DNA of 64,000 nucleotides from an uncultured Prevotellaceae bacterium (GCA_902768785.1 CACXMM010000011.1:62001-126000); one strand, 5' to 3'; shown: positions 50,733-60,195, numbered from the stretch's first letter. Notes: generated by a model from the letters alone, not told the origin. Translations and numbers: made by a program.

Positions 50733-52676
50733 TTACTGACCGAAGCCACCGCCACCAAAACCGCCTCCGAAGCCTCCACCACCGAAGCCTCCGCCAAAGC
50801 CACCACCGAAGTCTGGCATTTTCGGAGCAGGTTCCTTACCAATGGCGAGGAGTAGCTGGATCAGAGCACGACGGCGTTGCGGCCATGTGGGATAGTCATC
50901 TGCACGCAGTACTCTCGGCTTGAAACCTGGAATCTGGGGCATACCGTTTCCTTGCTGCATGAAGTCCATGGAACTGGTTGTAAGGATACAAGGTTTGGTC
51001 TTCCCGTTTGCCACCAGACGGTCAACAATGGCATCAGCACCTCCCACCTTAAACCAGCTCTCCATCGTATCGCCCTCTGCGGGGATTAGCTGGACGAAAA
51101 CGGGCATCATCATTGTCGTCTGTGACATAACCGGTGTGTACATTGCCTCCTGCCGTTCGAGGTCATAGCTCACACGTCCATGAGCAATATCTCCTTGTGA
51201 GGCGAAATTAAAGGGAGAACGGGGATTATCGGCTATACTGTATTTGAACCCGTTATCAGGAGACAGATACATGTTACTGGGATCAGCCACCTGTGTTCCA
51301 TCCACTACAAAACAATATTTGAAGGTATCAAAGAGATAATCGGTCAGCGTAGTACTCCATACACCGTCAGAATCACGCTGCATGACAATATCTTCTGGTA
51401 ACATCTCGCACTCCAAGGCAACGCGCTTGGCTTCAGGAGCCTTGAAACGGAAGATGATGCCTCTTTCTGTATATTCTGGGGAAATAATCTGACGAGGGAA
51501 AAGACGGGCCATCACACCTGGCGTAAACTGCTGCTCCTGTCCTGTTGCAGCGGGGGCCGGTTTCCCGTTCTTCATAGCTTCATCAGCTGCTTTCTTATTA
51601 AAGAGCAAGGGGAGTGTTTGAGCCAGGAAATACTTGGCATTCATCCAAGTGTGTCCAAACTTATCCGATGTAAACTCCTTCACACTCTTAATTCCTTTGT
51701 CATCAAGAAACTGCATGTAGTCGCGAGCATTACCAAAGAGGAAATCATCCGTACCCACACCAAGCCAGAACAGATGAATTTTCTTATTTGTTTCTTCGGC
51801 ATGATCGTACACCTCCGGAATATCCGTTGAAGTGAAAGAGCTGTAGGAACAAAGGTAAGAGAACTTGTCGAGATTGCTCAATCCGTTGAATAATGCCTGG
51901 TTTCCACCACGTGAGAAGCCGCCGATAGCACGATTATCACGATCGTTCTTTGTGCGGTAATTCTTTTCGATATATGGCATGAGGTCGTTAATAAGATCCT
52001 TACTGAACACATCACCACCGAACTGCGTCTGCGGCATACCCGGCTGAGGCTTTGAGGGAACCAGTTTGTAGGGGTTACCATAGGGCAGTACGACGATCAT
52101 CTCCTTTGCCTTCTTCTCTGCCAGCAGGTTATCCAGAATGTAGTTCACACGTCCCACCTTATAATACACCTCTTCTGTGTCAGTGGTACCGCTGATCAGA
52201 TAGAAAACCGGATATTTCTTCTGCATGTCCATCATGTAGTTTGGTGGCAGATAGACAATGGCGTTGTTGGTAGCACCCAAGCTCTTGGAATAATAATGAA
52301 TATACTCTATTCTGCCATGGGGCACATCCCTGATATCATGAGGTAACGGATTCTTGGATTGGATCTCCAAAAGGCTGTTCTTGAATCCTTCGTTGGGGAA
52401 ATAAAGGGGATTCTGTGGATCCATCACACTGATGCCATCCACGATAAAGCAATAAGGATACATGTCGGGAGCTGCCGGACCCAATGTAACGGTCCAAAGG
52501 CCATCCGCTCCGCGAGTCATCTCCTTACGACCGGCGAATTGCACATCCACCATCACAGTTCGGGCAGAATCATTTTTGTACTGGAAGGTCACGGTACCGT
52601 CATCGTGACACTGTGGCTGTGCATGAAGGGAGAGCACACAGCCGAGCATGAACGTTGATAATAATAATTTTTTCAT
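50733..52676 (-). CDS. Esterase (CE1-like) with two E-set domains and Gly-rich tail
   Basis: A 647-residue secreted esterase. I chose the start MKKLLLSTFMLGCVLSLHAQ (ATG at 52676), which gives a signal peptide; the longer frame overlaps the HD gene. Residues 20-110 are an immunoglobulin-like E-set/CBM48 module. About 120-365 is an alpha/beta hydrolase with nucleophile GGFSRGG, an Asp in VGTDDFLF and a His in KFGHTWMN. A second E-set (395-500) is followed by a short, incomplete second hydrolase-like part. The C-terminus is GGGFGGGFGGGG-type, about 25 residues. It probably removes feruloyl or acetyl groups from xylan. The tail is unusual for this class. Confidence 0.85.
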   Translation of the reverse strand: MKKLLLSTFMLGCVLSLHAQPQCHDDGTVTFQYKNDSARTVMVDVQFAGRKEMTRGADGLWTVTLGPAAPDMYPYCFIVDGISVMDPQNPLYFPNEGFKNSLLEIQSKNPLPHDIRDVPHGRIEYIHYYSKSLGATNNAIVYLPPNYMMDMQKKYPVFYLISGTTDTEEVYYKVGRVNYILDNLLAEKKAKEMIVVLPYGNPYKLVPSKPQPGMPQTQFGGDVFSKDLINDLMPYIEKNYRTKNDRDNRAIGGFSRGGNQALFNGLSNLDKFSYLCSYSSFTSTDIPEVYDHAEETNKKIHLFWLGVGTDDFLFGNARDYMQFLDDKGIKSVKEFTSDKFGHTWMNAKYFLAQTLPLLFNKKAADEAMKNGKPAPAATGQEQQFTPGVMARLFPRQIISPEYTERGIIFRFKAPEAKRVALECEMLPEDIVMQRDSDGVWSTTLTDYLFDTFKYCFVVDGTQVADPSNMYLSPDNGFKYSIADNPRSPFNFASQGDIAHGRVSYDLERQEAMYTPVMSQTTMMMPVFVQLIPAEGDTMESWFKVGGADAIVDRLVANGKTKPCILTTSSMDFMQQGNGMPQIPGFKPRVLRADDYPTWPQRRRALIQLLLAIGKEPAPKMPDFGGGFGGGFGGGGFGGGFGGGGFGQ

Positions 52677-52717
52677 CTTCTTGTTTTTAGTTAGAATATC
52701 ACTATAAAAAATACCTG

Positions 52718-53293
52718 TCATTCAAACAAGTGCCTCCATTCCCGGAAGCGATGGACACCAGCATCTCCAAACTTCGCCAGACTCTTTTCCGCCTGTTCCA
52801 CCGTCTTTTGATTATCCAGGCGAGTCTTGGAGAAGAACTTATCGGCATAACAGATGAGCTTCTCCTCTAATGTCTCGGGTAGAAAGGGTTCCCAAAAGGT
52901 ATTGTCTTGTTCTGCCGATGGTGCAGGAGGAACGATAATGGGAAGGTGTTGGGATTGAATATCGGTCATCGACAGTCCTGCACCTGTATGACGTTCACAG
53001 ACACGGGCATGGCGGGGGAATCCTTCAGCTCGCAGTATCTCAGCCCCAAGTTGTCCATGACAGATATACGGTTCGGTGCCGAAGCATTGTATGCCTGGAG
53101 CATTACAACGGAAGATTCCAATGTCATGCAACATCGCAGCCTCTTCCACAAATTGTTTGTCAAGCGACAGTTCGGGGTGAGCTTCACAAATACGCAAAGC
53201 CATAGCAGCGACGCTACGGCTATGGACAAGGAGAATTCTTTTCAGCTCATTATCCAAAGGATAGTATTTGTCGATAAGAGACTGATAATCCAT
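52718..53293 (-). CDS. HD-domain phosphohydrolase
   Basis: A 191-residue cytoplasmic HD-domain protein. Ligands of the metal site are visible as LLVHSRSVAAMAL, AAMLHDIGIF (the HD doublet), CERHTGAGLS and ICYADKFFS (final Asp). Proteins of this size with HDIG act on small phosphate esters such as nucleotides. The substrate is unknown. It lies 42 nt upstream of the esterase gene and 84 nt downstream of the carboxytransferase gene, all on the minus strand, so they may share a transcript. Confidence 0.85.
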   Translation of the reverse strand: MDYQSLIDKYYPLDNELKRILLVHSRSVAAMALRICEAHPELSLDKQFVEEAAMLHDIGIFRCNAPGIQCFGTEPYICHGQLGAEILRAEGFPRHARVCERHTGAGLSMTDIQSQHLPIIVPPAPSAEQDNTFWEPFLPETLEEKLICYADKFFSKTRLDNQKTVEQAEKSLAKFGDAGVHRFREWRHLFE

Positions 53294-53377
53294 TATACAT
53301 AGAAAAAGAGTTGAGAACTAAGCGCTTGTGCCACCTGGCCTTATATCCACGCTCAGTTCTCCACTCTCAGTTATCTG

Positions 53378-55150
53378 TTACTGTTCACGTTCTATCCATG
53401 CCAGTGTCTGGCCCTTGCTTACCTTTGCGCCCTGCTTGGCGACAATCTCCACAAGTTTTCCGCCCAAGGCCGCGGGAATTTCAGTAATCTCTCCCCACGG
53501 GGTCTGGATATAGCAGAAGGTCTGTCCCTCTTGATAGCTCTGACCGATGAATGGCTCCACACAAGGTGCGCATTCACCATCACCATTAAACTCATAATAG
53601 ATCTGGCCCTTAACAGGAGCAACGAGGGCATCAGCCTTGGCATGCTTGAACTCGGCAATCTTCTCGGGAGATAGACTGGAACCAAGTTTTGAGTCTTTGA
53701 TCTTCTGGATATCGGCAAGAAGGTTCTTCTTTGCCATACCACTCTTGAAAGGACGGTACTGCTCGGGATGCATGGCGAGCTCGTATAGTTCCTCGTCATC
53801 CTGACCATAGTCCCAACCGTTCTCATCCATCTCCTTACGGAAGCCATCGAGAGCATTGGGAAGGAGTGTGTGAGGATCGGCATCAGTGAACTCACGCCCC
53901 TGTTGCTTTGCCAGTTCCACAATCTCAGGAGCTATAGCTCCAGGAATCTTTCCGCTCTTGCCAAGGATCATACCCCACATGGCATCGTCCATCATCACGA
54001 AGCGTCCCTTGCCCTGTGCCATTGTGAGCAGGTTCATCAAGGCGATGTTCTTCACATACTGGGAGAATGGGGTTACCAGTGGAGGATAGCCCACGCGTGG
54101 CCATACATAAGCAACCTCGTCGAAGAGTTTCACAAGCATGTCATCTGTTGATAACTCTGGTTCTCCTTTTGCCTTGAGCGTCTTGTTGATAATCTGATGG
54201 ATACCTGCGAGGTCTGCCATCATCGATCCCATCATACCACCGGGAAGACCGCAGCCGAGGAGCAGCGAGCTCATCAGTTTGTTGCCGGGATTGATGAAAT
54301 AGCCAAGCCAATCATCAATAAACTCCTGCGTCAAAGCACGTGCTTGCATGTAAGCATTCATATTGATCTCCTTCACCTCGAAGCCCTCATGCTTCAACAT
54401 CGACTGAACAGAAATGATGTCTGGATGAACCTTGCCCCAAGACAGAGGTTCAATGGCAGTATCGATTACATCGGCACCATTGTTACAAACCTCAAGGATG
54501 CTGGCCATTGATAAGCCAGGACCTGAGTGTCCGTGATACTGGATGATCACATCGGGGTGTTTGGTCTTAATCGACTTTGTGAGAGCGCCTAAAAGAGCAG
54601 GCTGACCGATACCAGCCATATCTTTCAAACAGATCTCCTCAGCACCAGCAGCAATTACCTGATCGGCAATCTCTGTATAATACTCTACGGTGTGGACAGG
54701 AGAAGTAGTGATACAAAGGGTAGCCTGTGGCGTCATGCCTGCAGCCTTGGCCCACTTCACTGATGGAATAATGTTTCGTACATCATTCAAACCGCAGAAA
54801 ATACGAGGGATATCTACGCCCTGTGCATGCTTCACCTTATATTGAAGCTCTCGTACATCATCGGGCACGGGATACATTCTGAGCGCATTCAAACCACGAT
54901 CGAGCATGTGAGTCTTGATACCCACCTCGTTGAAGGGCTTACAGAACGCACGGACGGCAGCATTCGGGTTTTCGCCAGCCAACAGGTTCACCTGTTCAAA
55001 GGCACCGCCATTAGTCTCCACACGGTCGAATACTCCCATGTCGATAATCGCAGGGGCAATGCGCTCTAACTGGTCTTTGCGCGGCTGGAACTTACCAGAA
55101 CTCTGCCACATGTCTCGATAGACGAGACTGAACTGAATTCTCTTTTTCAT
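53378..55150 (-). CDS. Oxaloacetate decarboxylase/pyruvate carboxylase-type carboxytransferase subunit without biotinyl lysine
   Basis: A 590-residue protein. Residues 1-300 are the HMGL-like TIM barrel (IQFSLVYRDMWQSSGKFQ, ETNGGAFEQVN, EEICLKDMAGIGQP, QYHGHSGPGLS). A conserved carboxytransferase (PYC_OADA) domain follows to about 500. The last 70 residues have a biotinyl/lipoyl-domain-like pattern (APVKGQIYYEF, YIQTPWGEITEIPAALGGKLVEIVAKQG), but the biotin-accepting motif (MKM) is missing; the loop reads IQTPWGEIT. It would have to work with a separate biotin carrier protein. It likely belongs to a Na+-dependent decarboxylase or a split pyruvate carboxylase. A TATATTTG box is at 55237-55244. 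Confidence 0.85.
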   Translation of the reverse strand: MKKRIQFSLVYRDMWQSSGKFQPRKDQLERIAPAIIDMGVFDRVETNGGAFEQVNLLAGENPNAAVRAFCKPFNEVGIKTHMLDRGLNALRMYPVPDDVRELQYKVKHAQGVDIPRIFCGLNDVRNIIPSVKWAKAAGMTPQATLCITTSPVHTVEYYTEIADQVIAAGAEEICLKDMAGIGQPALLGALTKSIKTKHPDVIIQYHGHSGPGLSMASILEVCNNGADVIDTAIEPLSWGKVHPDIISVQSMLKHEGFEVKEINMNAYMQARALTQEFIDDWLGYFINPGNKLMSSLLLGCGLPGGMMGSMMADLAGIHQIINKTLKAKGEPELSTDDMLVKLFDEVAYVWPRVGYPPLVTPFSQYVKNIALMNLLTMAQGKGRFVMMDDAMWGMILGKSGKIPGAIAPEIVELAKQQGREFTDADPHTLLPNALDGFRKEMDENGWDYGQDDEELYELAMHPEQYRPFKSGMAKKNLLADIQKIKDSKLGSSLSPEKIAEFKHAKADALVAPVKGQIYYEFNGDGECAPCVEPFIGQSYQEGQTFCYIQTPWGEITEIPAALGGKLVEIVAKQGAKVSKGQTLAWIEREQ

Positions 55151-55236
55151 GATAATCTTTTAGTTAAATAGTTGATACGTATATTGTTTTTTTGTTTTTA
55201 GGTACTTACTACGTCATCAGCTTCGTATATTTTCTG

Positions 55237-55244
55237 CAAATATA
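55237..55244 (-). promoter_or_regulatory. -7 box of the carboxytransferase gene
   Basis: CAAATATA reads TATATTTG on the minus strand, 87 nt before the start at 55150. Confidence 0.5.
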
Positions 55245-55336
55245 GGTATTTTTTCTTAATCCGACGCCAAATAATCCAAAAAATCGATTCGTTTAACGCA
55301 ATTTTTCTAAAACAAAGGAGATTATTAGCCCTTTCG

Positions 55337-55368
55337 TTTGTCATATTTGGAGAATATTCGTAATTTTG
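55337..55368 (+). promoter_or_regulatory. Promoter of the lipoprotein gene at 55378
   Basis: TTTG (55337-55340), a 20-nt spacer, then TAATTTTG (55361-55368). The ATG at 55378 is 10 nt further, so the leader is very short. Confidence 0.6.
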
Positions 55369-55377
55369 AAGCCAGAA

Positions 55378-56115
55378 ATGAGACAAACACTATTATGGAT
55401 ATGCATGGCTACCCTGCTGTGCATCAGTTGTGAGAGAAAGAAAGTCCTCCCTGAAAGTGACCAGAATGTGGGGACGAGTACAAGCATTGAAGGCGACAGC
55501 ACCCTTTATGGTCTGGCCTGCGATGGGTGTAATGACTCCGTGCTGATTTTTCTTCCTGGGAAAGGAGGAGATCCCATAACCTATGATATTCTCAATGCCA
55601 CCAAACAGCATCGGGTGATAGGTCATCCCAAGGTGGGCGACTGGGTGGCTGTGCTACTCAATGCCGAAGACACTACCGTAGCAGACATGGTAATTGATCT
55701 CGATCAGCTAAAGGGTACATGGGTGGAACTGGTGTTCCCTACCGTCAGGGAACGTATCGTCCAGACTGCTTTAAATGAGGAGATGAAAAAAGAGCAGGAC
55801 TCCCTCTTGCAAGAAATGATGAAACCTATTGAAATGGGAATTGCCATCAAAAGACATTATGCTGCACAAACCGTTGGACGGCGGCGTCAGAGCATCAAAG
55901 ACGATGAAAGTCCGGTCGTGTATCCACGAATGAAAAACTACACGAAGTGGCATGTCTTCAATGGACGTCTAATCCTCACCTCACAGAGTCGTCCGATCAA
56001 TGACTCCTTGGAAGGCGAGGTGATTCACGATACGGCACAATTTATCTTCATGACTCACGATTCCCTGAGGCTAAGGTTCAAAGACAGCGTGAAAGGTTTC
56101 TATCGGAAAAATTAA
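55378..56115 (+). CDS. Hypothetical lipoprotein
   Basis: A 245-residue lipoprotein of unknown family. The signal peptide ends TLLCISC, a lipobox. Residues 40-130 are beta-rich ([29 protein letters not shown]). A charged helix follows ([17 protein letters not shown]) and then a lipocalin-like set of strands ([37 protein letters not shown]). The C-terminal half resembles small lipocalin-like domains seen in Bacteroides lipoproteins. I chose ATG 55378 (MRQTLLWIC); an earlier frame has no support. Its last four bases overlap the end of queF on the other strand. Confidence 0.7.
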   Translation: MRQTLLWICMATLLCISCERKKVLPESDQNVGTSTSIEGDSTLYGLACDGCNDSVLIFLPGKGGDPITYDILNATKQHRVIGHPKVGDWVAVLLNAEDTTVADMVIDLDQLKGTWVELVFPTVRERIVQTALNEEMKKEQDSLLQEMMKPIEMGIAIKRHYAAQTVGRRRQSIKDDESPVVYPRMKNYTKWHVFNGRLILTSQSRPINDSLEGEVIHDTAQFIFMTHDSLRLRFKDSVKGFYRKN

Positions 56116-56573
56116 TAATGATGGTTCCACATCCGCTCTTTCGCCATCCGCTCATATTCCGTACCAGGTCTTCCATAGTTGGCGTAAGGGTAGATGCTGA
56201 TACCACCTCTTGGCACAAAGAGCCCTATCACCTCTATATATTTGGGATCCATCAAGGCTATCAGGTCTTTCATGATGATGTTTACACAATCTTCATGAAA
56301 ATCCCCATGATTACGGAATGAGAACAGATAAAGTTTCAGGCTCTTACTCTCCACCATCCGCTGGTCGGGGATATAAAGGATCTTAATCTCAGCAAAATCA
56401 GGTTGTCCCGTTATCGGACAGAGTGAGGTAAACTCAGGACAGTTGAACTGTACCCAATAGTCGTTTTCCGGATGTTTGTTCTGAAAACTCTCCAACACCT
56501 CCGGAGCATAGTCATCAGCATACACTGTTTTCTTCCCCAAGGCCTTCAGCCCTTCTTGATCTCTTGTGTTCAT
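56112..56573 (-). CDS. queF: NADPH-dependent 7-cyano-7-deazaguanine reductase (QueF)
   Basis: A 153-residue type I QueF that reduces preQ0 to preQ1 in queuosine biosynthesis. The catalytic Cys is in [13 protein letters not shown], and the QueF motif [21 protein letters not shown] is complete. Length is that of the short, YkvM-type enzyme. It starts 14 nt downstream of the exchanger gene and may be co-transcribed with it. Confidence 0.96.
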   Translation of the reverse strand: MNTRDQEGLKALGKKTVYADDYAPEVLESFQNKHPENDYWVQFNCPEFTSLCPITGQPDFAEIKILYIPDQRMVESKSLKLYLFSFRNHGDFHEDCVNIIMKDLIALMDPKYIEVIGLFVPRGGISIYPYANYGRPGTEYERMAKERMWNHHY

Positions 56574-56586
56574 TTGCTTAAACCCA

Positions 56587-57516
56587 TTAACTATTTATCA
56601 CCAGCCACACCATATAGGCAAGGAAAATCAAGGTAAGAACGGCTCCTTCCCAACGGGCCACGGTGAATCGTGTATAACAGAAGAGCCACAACAGAATGAT
56701 TCCCGAGAGCATGATTCCGAAGTCAATGGATGTGAGTCCTTCCAGCTGCATAGGAAGTACCATACCCGTGACTCCAATAATCATCAATATATTAAACACG
56801 TTACTTCCGATCACATTACCAATGGCGATGGCCGAACGTCCCTTTCGGGCTGCCACCACACTGGTAGCGAGTTCAGGCAGAGAAGTTCCACAGGCCACGA
56901 TGGTCAAACCGATTACAGCATCACTCACTCCCAAAGAACGAGCAATAACGGTGGCTCCTTCCACAAAGATATTACTTCCTCCCACCAGACAGAGCAATCC
57001 AAGTACCACCAACCCCACAGCTTTCCAAGGATTCATCTCTTCGAGCTTCACCATTTCCTGATCCTGCAGATCCCCTTTCATAGCCATCCGCAATGTATAA
57101 TATATAAAAAAGATGAAGCCAGCGAACAGCAAGGCCGCATCCAAACGGGAAACAGAACCGTCAAGGCACATCACCGTAAGGGCTATCGAAGCAGCCACGG
57201 CAAAGGGGATGTCTTTCCGCACCGTATTTCTGCTGATGACCATGGGTGCCACCATGGCGGTGATTCCCACTATCAGCAATGTATTAAAGACATTCGATCC
57301 CACGACATTTCCCACTGCGATATCTGACGTTCCTTTAATCGCCGACATCAGTGATACGAAAAACTCAGGCATCGAAGTACCCATTGCCACCACCGTTAGT
57401 CCAATCACGATTTGGGGCACATTCATCCGATGTGCCAAAGCTGTGGCACCATCTGTCAGGCGATCGGCTCCCCAAAGAACCAGTATTGCCCCTAAAAGGA
57501 TAAAGAGAATACTCAT
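56587..57516 (-). CDS. Sodium/calcium exchanger (YrbG-like, CaCA family)
   Basis: A 309-residue inner-membrane exchanger with the internal repeat of the CaCA family. The two alpha repeats are visible: [20 protein letters not shown] with [13 protein letters not shown], and [20 protein letters not shown] with [13 protein letters not shown], each with the acidic residue needed for cation binding. About 10 membrane segments. It exports Ca2+ in exchange for Na+ or H+. I chose ATG 57516 (MSILFILLG), which follows the promoter box at 57525-57532. Confidence 0.92.
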   Translation of the reverse strand: MSILFILLGAILVLWGADRLTDGATALAHRMNVPQIVIGLTVVAMGTSMPEFFVSLMSAIKGTSDIAVGNVVGSNVFNTLLIVGITAMVAPMVISRNTVRKDIPFAVAASIALTVMCLDGSVSRLDAALLFAGFIFFIYYTLRMAMKGDLQDQEMVKLEEMNPWKAVGLVVLGLLCLVGGSNIFVEGATVIARSLGVSDAVIGLTIVACGTSLPELATSVVAARKGRSAIAIGNVIGSNVFNILMIIGVTGMVLPMQLEGLTSIDFGIMLSGIILLWLFCYTRFTVARWEGAVLTLIFLAYMVWLVINS

Positions 57517-57524
57517 AACGCCTG

Positions 57525-57600
57525 CAAAGTTACGAATAAACGAGAGAAAAGCCAAATTTATTTGAGCTTTTCCGAGTGTAAGTAACTTCAACGAAGAAAA
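57525..57600 (-). promoter_or_regulatory. Promoter cassette of the exchanger gene (copy 3)
   Basis: On the minus strand TTTG (57556-57553), a 20-nt spacer and TAACTTTG (57532-57525). Upstream of it CTTCGTTGAAGTTAC and ACACTCGG recall the cassette at 30562-30590. A second, decayed copy follows at 57605-57634. Confidence 0.65.
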
Positions 57601-57604
57601 AGTG

Positions 57605-57634
57605 ACGAATAAACGAGAGAAAAGCCAAATTTAT
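57605..57634 (-). repeat. Decayed direct duplicate of the promoter spacer
   Basis: A 30-bp sequence beginning ACGAATAAACGAGAG is identical at 57532-57561 and 57605-57634. In the second copy the -7 box reads TCACTTTT instead of TAACTTTG, so it is probably inactive. Confidence 0.7.
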
Positions 57635-57645
57635 ATACATAAAAA

Positions 57646-57667
57646 GGGTGCCAACACCTTGGCACCC
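57646..57667 (-). terminator. Terminator of hsp20
   Basis: GGGTGCCAA (57646-57654) pairs perfectly with TTGGCACCC (57659-57667) with a 4-nt loop. On the minus strand it is followed by TTTTTATG. It lies about 100 nt past the hsp20 stop. Confidence 0.85.
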
Positions 57668-57769
57668 TCATAACATCTAACAATCACACATTAAAATCAT
57701 CTAACTAATAACCTACTGTTATCCTGAATCCTCCTTCATTATTTCCTATAGTCAGGTTTCCCTGATTGT

Positions 57770-58198
57770 TTAGTCAACCGTAATCTGACGAGCCACCTTC
57801 ACTTCCTCCTTCTGGATCTTCGGCAGTTCTACTGTCAGCACGCCATCATTCACACGAGCGGAAATCTTATCCTTGTGAACATCCTCGGGAAGAATCAAAG
57901 TCTGCTCAAACTTGGTGTAGCTGAATTCACGGCGCAGATAGCGGGCTTTCTTGTCCTCCTCATTAGCCTCCTGTTTACGCTCCATCTTGATGGTAAGGTT
58001 ACCCTCATGGTTGATATTCACGTCGAAGTCTTCTTTCTTCATGCCTGGAGCAGCCAGTTCCACGATATATGCCTTGTCGGTTTCCTTCACGTTGATAGCA
58101 GGAGCCGTAGCATTGGCCTTTGGCATATAATCGGCATCGAACAAATCGTTAAACACTGTTGGTAACCATGAATTTCTTGCAAAAGTTGGATACATCAT
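57770..58198 (-). CDS. Small heat-shock protein (Hsp20/alpha-crystallin)
   Basis: A 142-residue sHSP. The N-terminus (PTFARNSWLPTVFNDLFDAD) is typical for Bacteroidetes members. The alpha-crystallin domain (about residues 35-130) has VELAAPGMKKEDFDVNINHE, LILPEDVHKDKISARVNDGVL and the conserved A-x-x-x-G-V-L motif with TVELPK. It holds unfolding proteins as a passive chaperone. A single gene with its own terminator at 57646-57667. Confidence 0.95.
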   Translation of the reverse strand: MMYPTFARNSWLPTVFNDLFDADYMPKANATAPAINVKETDKAYIVELAAPGMKKEDFDVNINHEGNLTIKMERKQEANEEDKKARYLRREFSYTKFEQTLILPEDVHKDKISARVNDGVLTVELPKIQKEEVKVARQITVD

Positions 58199-58343
58199 AA
58201 TTTTTACCTCCTAATTATATTTTAATCATTAATACTCTGTTTTGTGAAACTTTCTTACGAGTCTCACTATCCATAACGCAAGAAACATACCACACATGCA
58301 GAGATGACAAGTTGACATTTTAATATGCCAATTTGACAAAAGC

Positions 58344-58374
58344 TTGCATGTTTCCACATTATTATATATATTTG
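58344..58374 (+). promoter_or_regulatory. Promoter of the TPR-AraC regulator
   Basis: TTG (58344-58346), a 20-nt spacer, then TATATTTG (58367-58374), 18 nt before the ATG at 58393. Confidence 0.55.
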
Positions 58375-58392
58375 CAAATAATTTCAATAATT

Positions 58393-60039
58393 ATGAGACT
58401 ATATATTACCATCTATACAACCCTTATCCTATGGATCGCCCTTTCAATTTGTTCTTGTGGAAGCCACGATCAAGCAAACGTTAGCGAACACCGCCAACGG
58501 ACAGACAGCCTATACAGCACCATTCAGGATATTGATATCCTTCGTCACCATGAGGACAGTCTGAAGAATGAAGACGACACGGAGACACTGATGTTCGTGG
58601 AAAAGCAATTAGGTAAGCTTCTCCGTAACAACAGCTGCTTTATAGAGGCAATGGATCACCACCGGCAAGGACTTGCCTATGCTACCCTCCAGAAAGATAC
58701 AGTAGAGATGGTAAGGGCCAATAACAATATCGCCACAGATTTCCGCAGGATGGGCATCCTCGATGATGCAGCCTCCAACCACTATGCGGCTCTTGCCCTT
58801 TGTGAGACCTTCTCCCAGAAGGAGACTTTCGAAGCCAGAAAGAACCGTGTGACCGCTCTCAATGGATTAGGAAACGTCTATCTGTCGATGAAAGACCTCC
58901 AGACTGCCGATAGCCTGTTCCGTTTGGCCCTGAAAGAGGAAAACGCCTTAGGCAGTGACGTCGGACAGGCCATCAACTTAGCGAATATCGGTTCTATCTA
59001 TGAACAGCAAGGGAAGAACGACTCGGCATGGGTATATTACAAATTGTCGATGGAACACAACCAGAAAGCCGGCTCTAATCTGGGAATCAGTCTATGTCAC
59101 ATCCATTTTGGGCAACTCAACGAGAAAGCCCATCAATGGGACAAGGCTATTGCCGAGTATCAGAAAGCCTACCAGCTGATGAAAAGCTCGGGTGACCAAT
59201 GGCACTGGCTGGAATCGATTCTCGCCTTGGCGAATGTGAACATCACCAAGAGAGACTATGATCAAGCCCAGCAATACATCAAGCAAGCTCAAGACATTGC
59301 GGCCAATATCCATTCGAAAGAACATCAGGCTACCGTTGCCAAGCTCAATTACAAAATCTACGAGGCCAAGGGAGATTATCGGCAGGCACTGATGTTTTAC
59401 AAGACCAGTCAGGCACTAAAAGACAGTGTCATCACTCCCGAAAACGTACTGCATACCCAGAATTACCGGGTAAACTACATGAACGAACGGCACCGCAATG
59501 AGATGAACATGATCGAACGCACCCATCAGGCAGAGCAGGGTGCTCTGCGCCTTTTGATCATCGTCATCGCCTTGGCGCTGCTCCTTGCCGTCACCTTCAT
59601 CGCCATCCTTTACCACTCATGGAGTCAACGTACAAAGCGTCTGAAAGCGCTTCGGGAAGAGTTCTCCCGTGCCATGCAAGAAGGAAAGAAACCAGAGCCC
59701 AACCTAAGTAGGGAGGAAAATGAGTTTGTGAACAAGTTGGTGAACCAGATTTACGAGAACATGCAGAAAGGTGATATCTCTGTAGAGGGACTGGCAAAGG
59801 ATCTGTTCGTTAGCAGATCACAACTTTCAAGGAAGGTACTGAACACAACAGGGATGAGTACCTCCGACTTTGTGCTGCAAGTCCGCATGGGTAAGGCGCG
59901 CCGTTTGTTGGAGGACACCACGACACCCATCACCGAGGTAGCCATGAAGTGTGGATTCAGCGATCCCTCCTATTTTACTCGAATGTATAAGAAGACTTAC
60001 GACATCACACCCTCACAGGCGCGGAAAAGGTCGAAATAA
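58393..60039 (+). CDS. TPR-containing membrane regulator with AraC HTH
   Basis: A 548-residue regulator. The N-terminus (TTLILWIALSICSC) is a signal or lipoprotein-type segment. Residues 60-385 are tetratricopeptide repeats (FIEAMDHHRQGLAYATLQ, TALNGLGNVYLSMKDLQTAD, AINLANIGSIYEQQGKNDSA, AIAEYQKAYQLMKSSGD). One membrane segment lies at about 400-422 (LLIIVIALALLLAVTFIAIL). The cytoplasmic end (about 465-548) is an AraC HTH (VEGLAKDLFVSRSQLSRKVL, ITEVAMKCGFSDPSYFTRMYKK). I chose ATG 58393 (MRLYITIYT), just after the promoter. It is the usual TPR-AraC layout of Bacteroidetes without a kinase. Its likely target is the set of GTCC repeats downstream at 60101-60160. Confidence 0.86.
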   Translation: MRLYITIYTTLILWIALSICSCGSHDQANVSEHRQRTDSLYSTIQDIDILRHHEDSLKNEDDTETLMFVEKQLGKLLRNNSCFIEAMDHHRQGLAYATLQKDTVEMVRANNNIATDFRRMGILDDAASNHYAALALCETFSQKETFEARKNRVTALNGLGNVYLSMKDLQTADSLFRLALKEENALGSDVGQAINLANIGSIYEQQGKNDSAWVYYKLSMEHNQKAGSNLGISLCHIHFGQLNEKAHQWDKAIAEYQKAYQLMKSSGDQWHWLESILALANVNITKRDYDQAQQYIKQAQDIAANIHSKEHQATVAKLNYKIYEAKGDYRQALMFYKTSQALKDSVITPENVLHTQNYRVNYMNERHRNEMNMIERTHQAEQGALRLLIIVIALALLLAVTFIAILYHSWSQRTKRLKALREEFSRAMQEGKKPEPNLSREENEFVNKLVNQIYENMQKGDISVEGLAKDLFVSRSQLSRKVLNTTGMSTSDFVLQVRMGKARRLLEDTTTPITEVAMKCGFSDPSYFTRMYKKTYDITPSQARKRSK

Positions 60040-60100
60040 CAACAATTTGGACTTCCGTACATGTTGGCTATCAACACTTTATGATTATTATATGCGCAAT

Positions 60101-60160
60101 TTGTCCTATTGTCCATATTCATTTTGAAACACATAGTCCAGTTTTTGGTCGTATAGTCCA
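60101..60160. promoter_or_regulatory. Cluster of GTCC half-sites
   Basis: TTGTCC (60101), TTGTCCA (60109), TAGTCCA (60134) and TAGTCCA (60154) occur within 60 nt; the two TAGTCCA copies are 20 bp apart. They lie directly upstream of the TACCTTTG box at 60182 and downstream of an AraC-type gene. Confidence 0.4.
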
Positions 60161-60181
60161 CTGCCTATAGGATATTTGTCG

Positions 60182-60189
60182 TACCTTTG
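60182..60189 (+). promoter_or_regulatory. -7 box of a possible small transcript
   Basis: TACCTTTG fits the consensus, with no usual -33 TTTG. No plus-strand protein gene follows it. Confidence 0.5.
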
Positions 60190-60195
60190 CAATGT

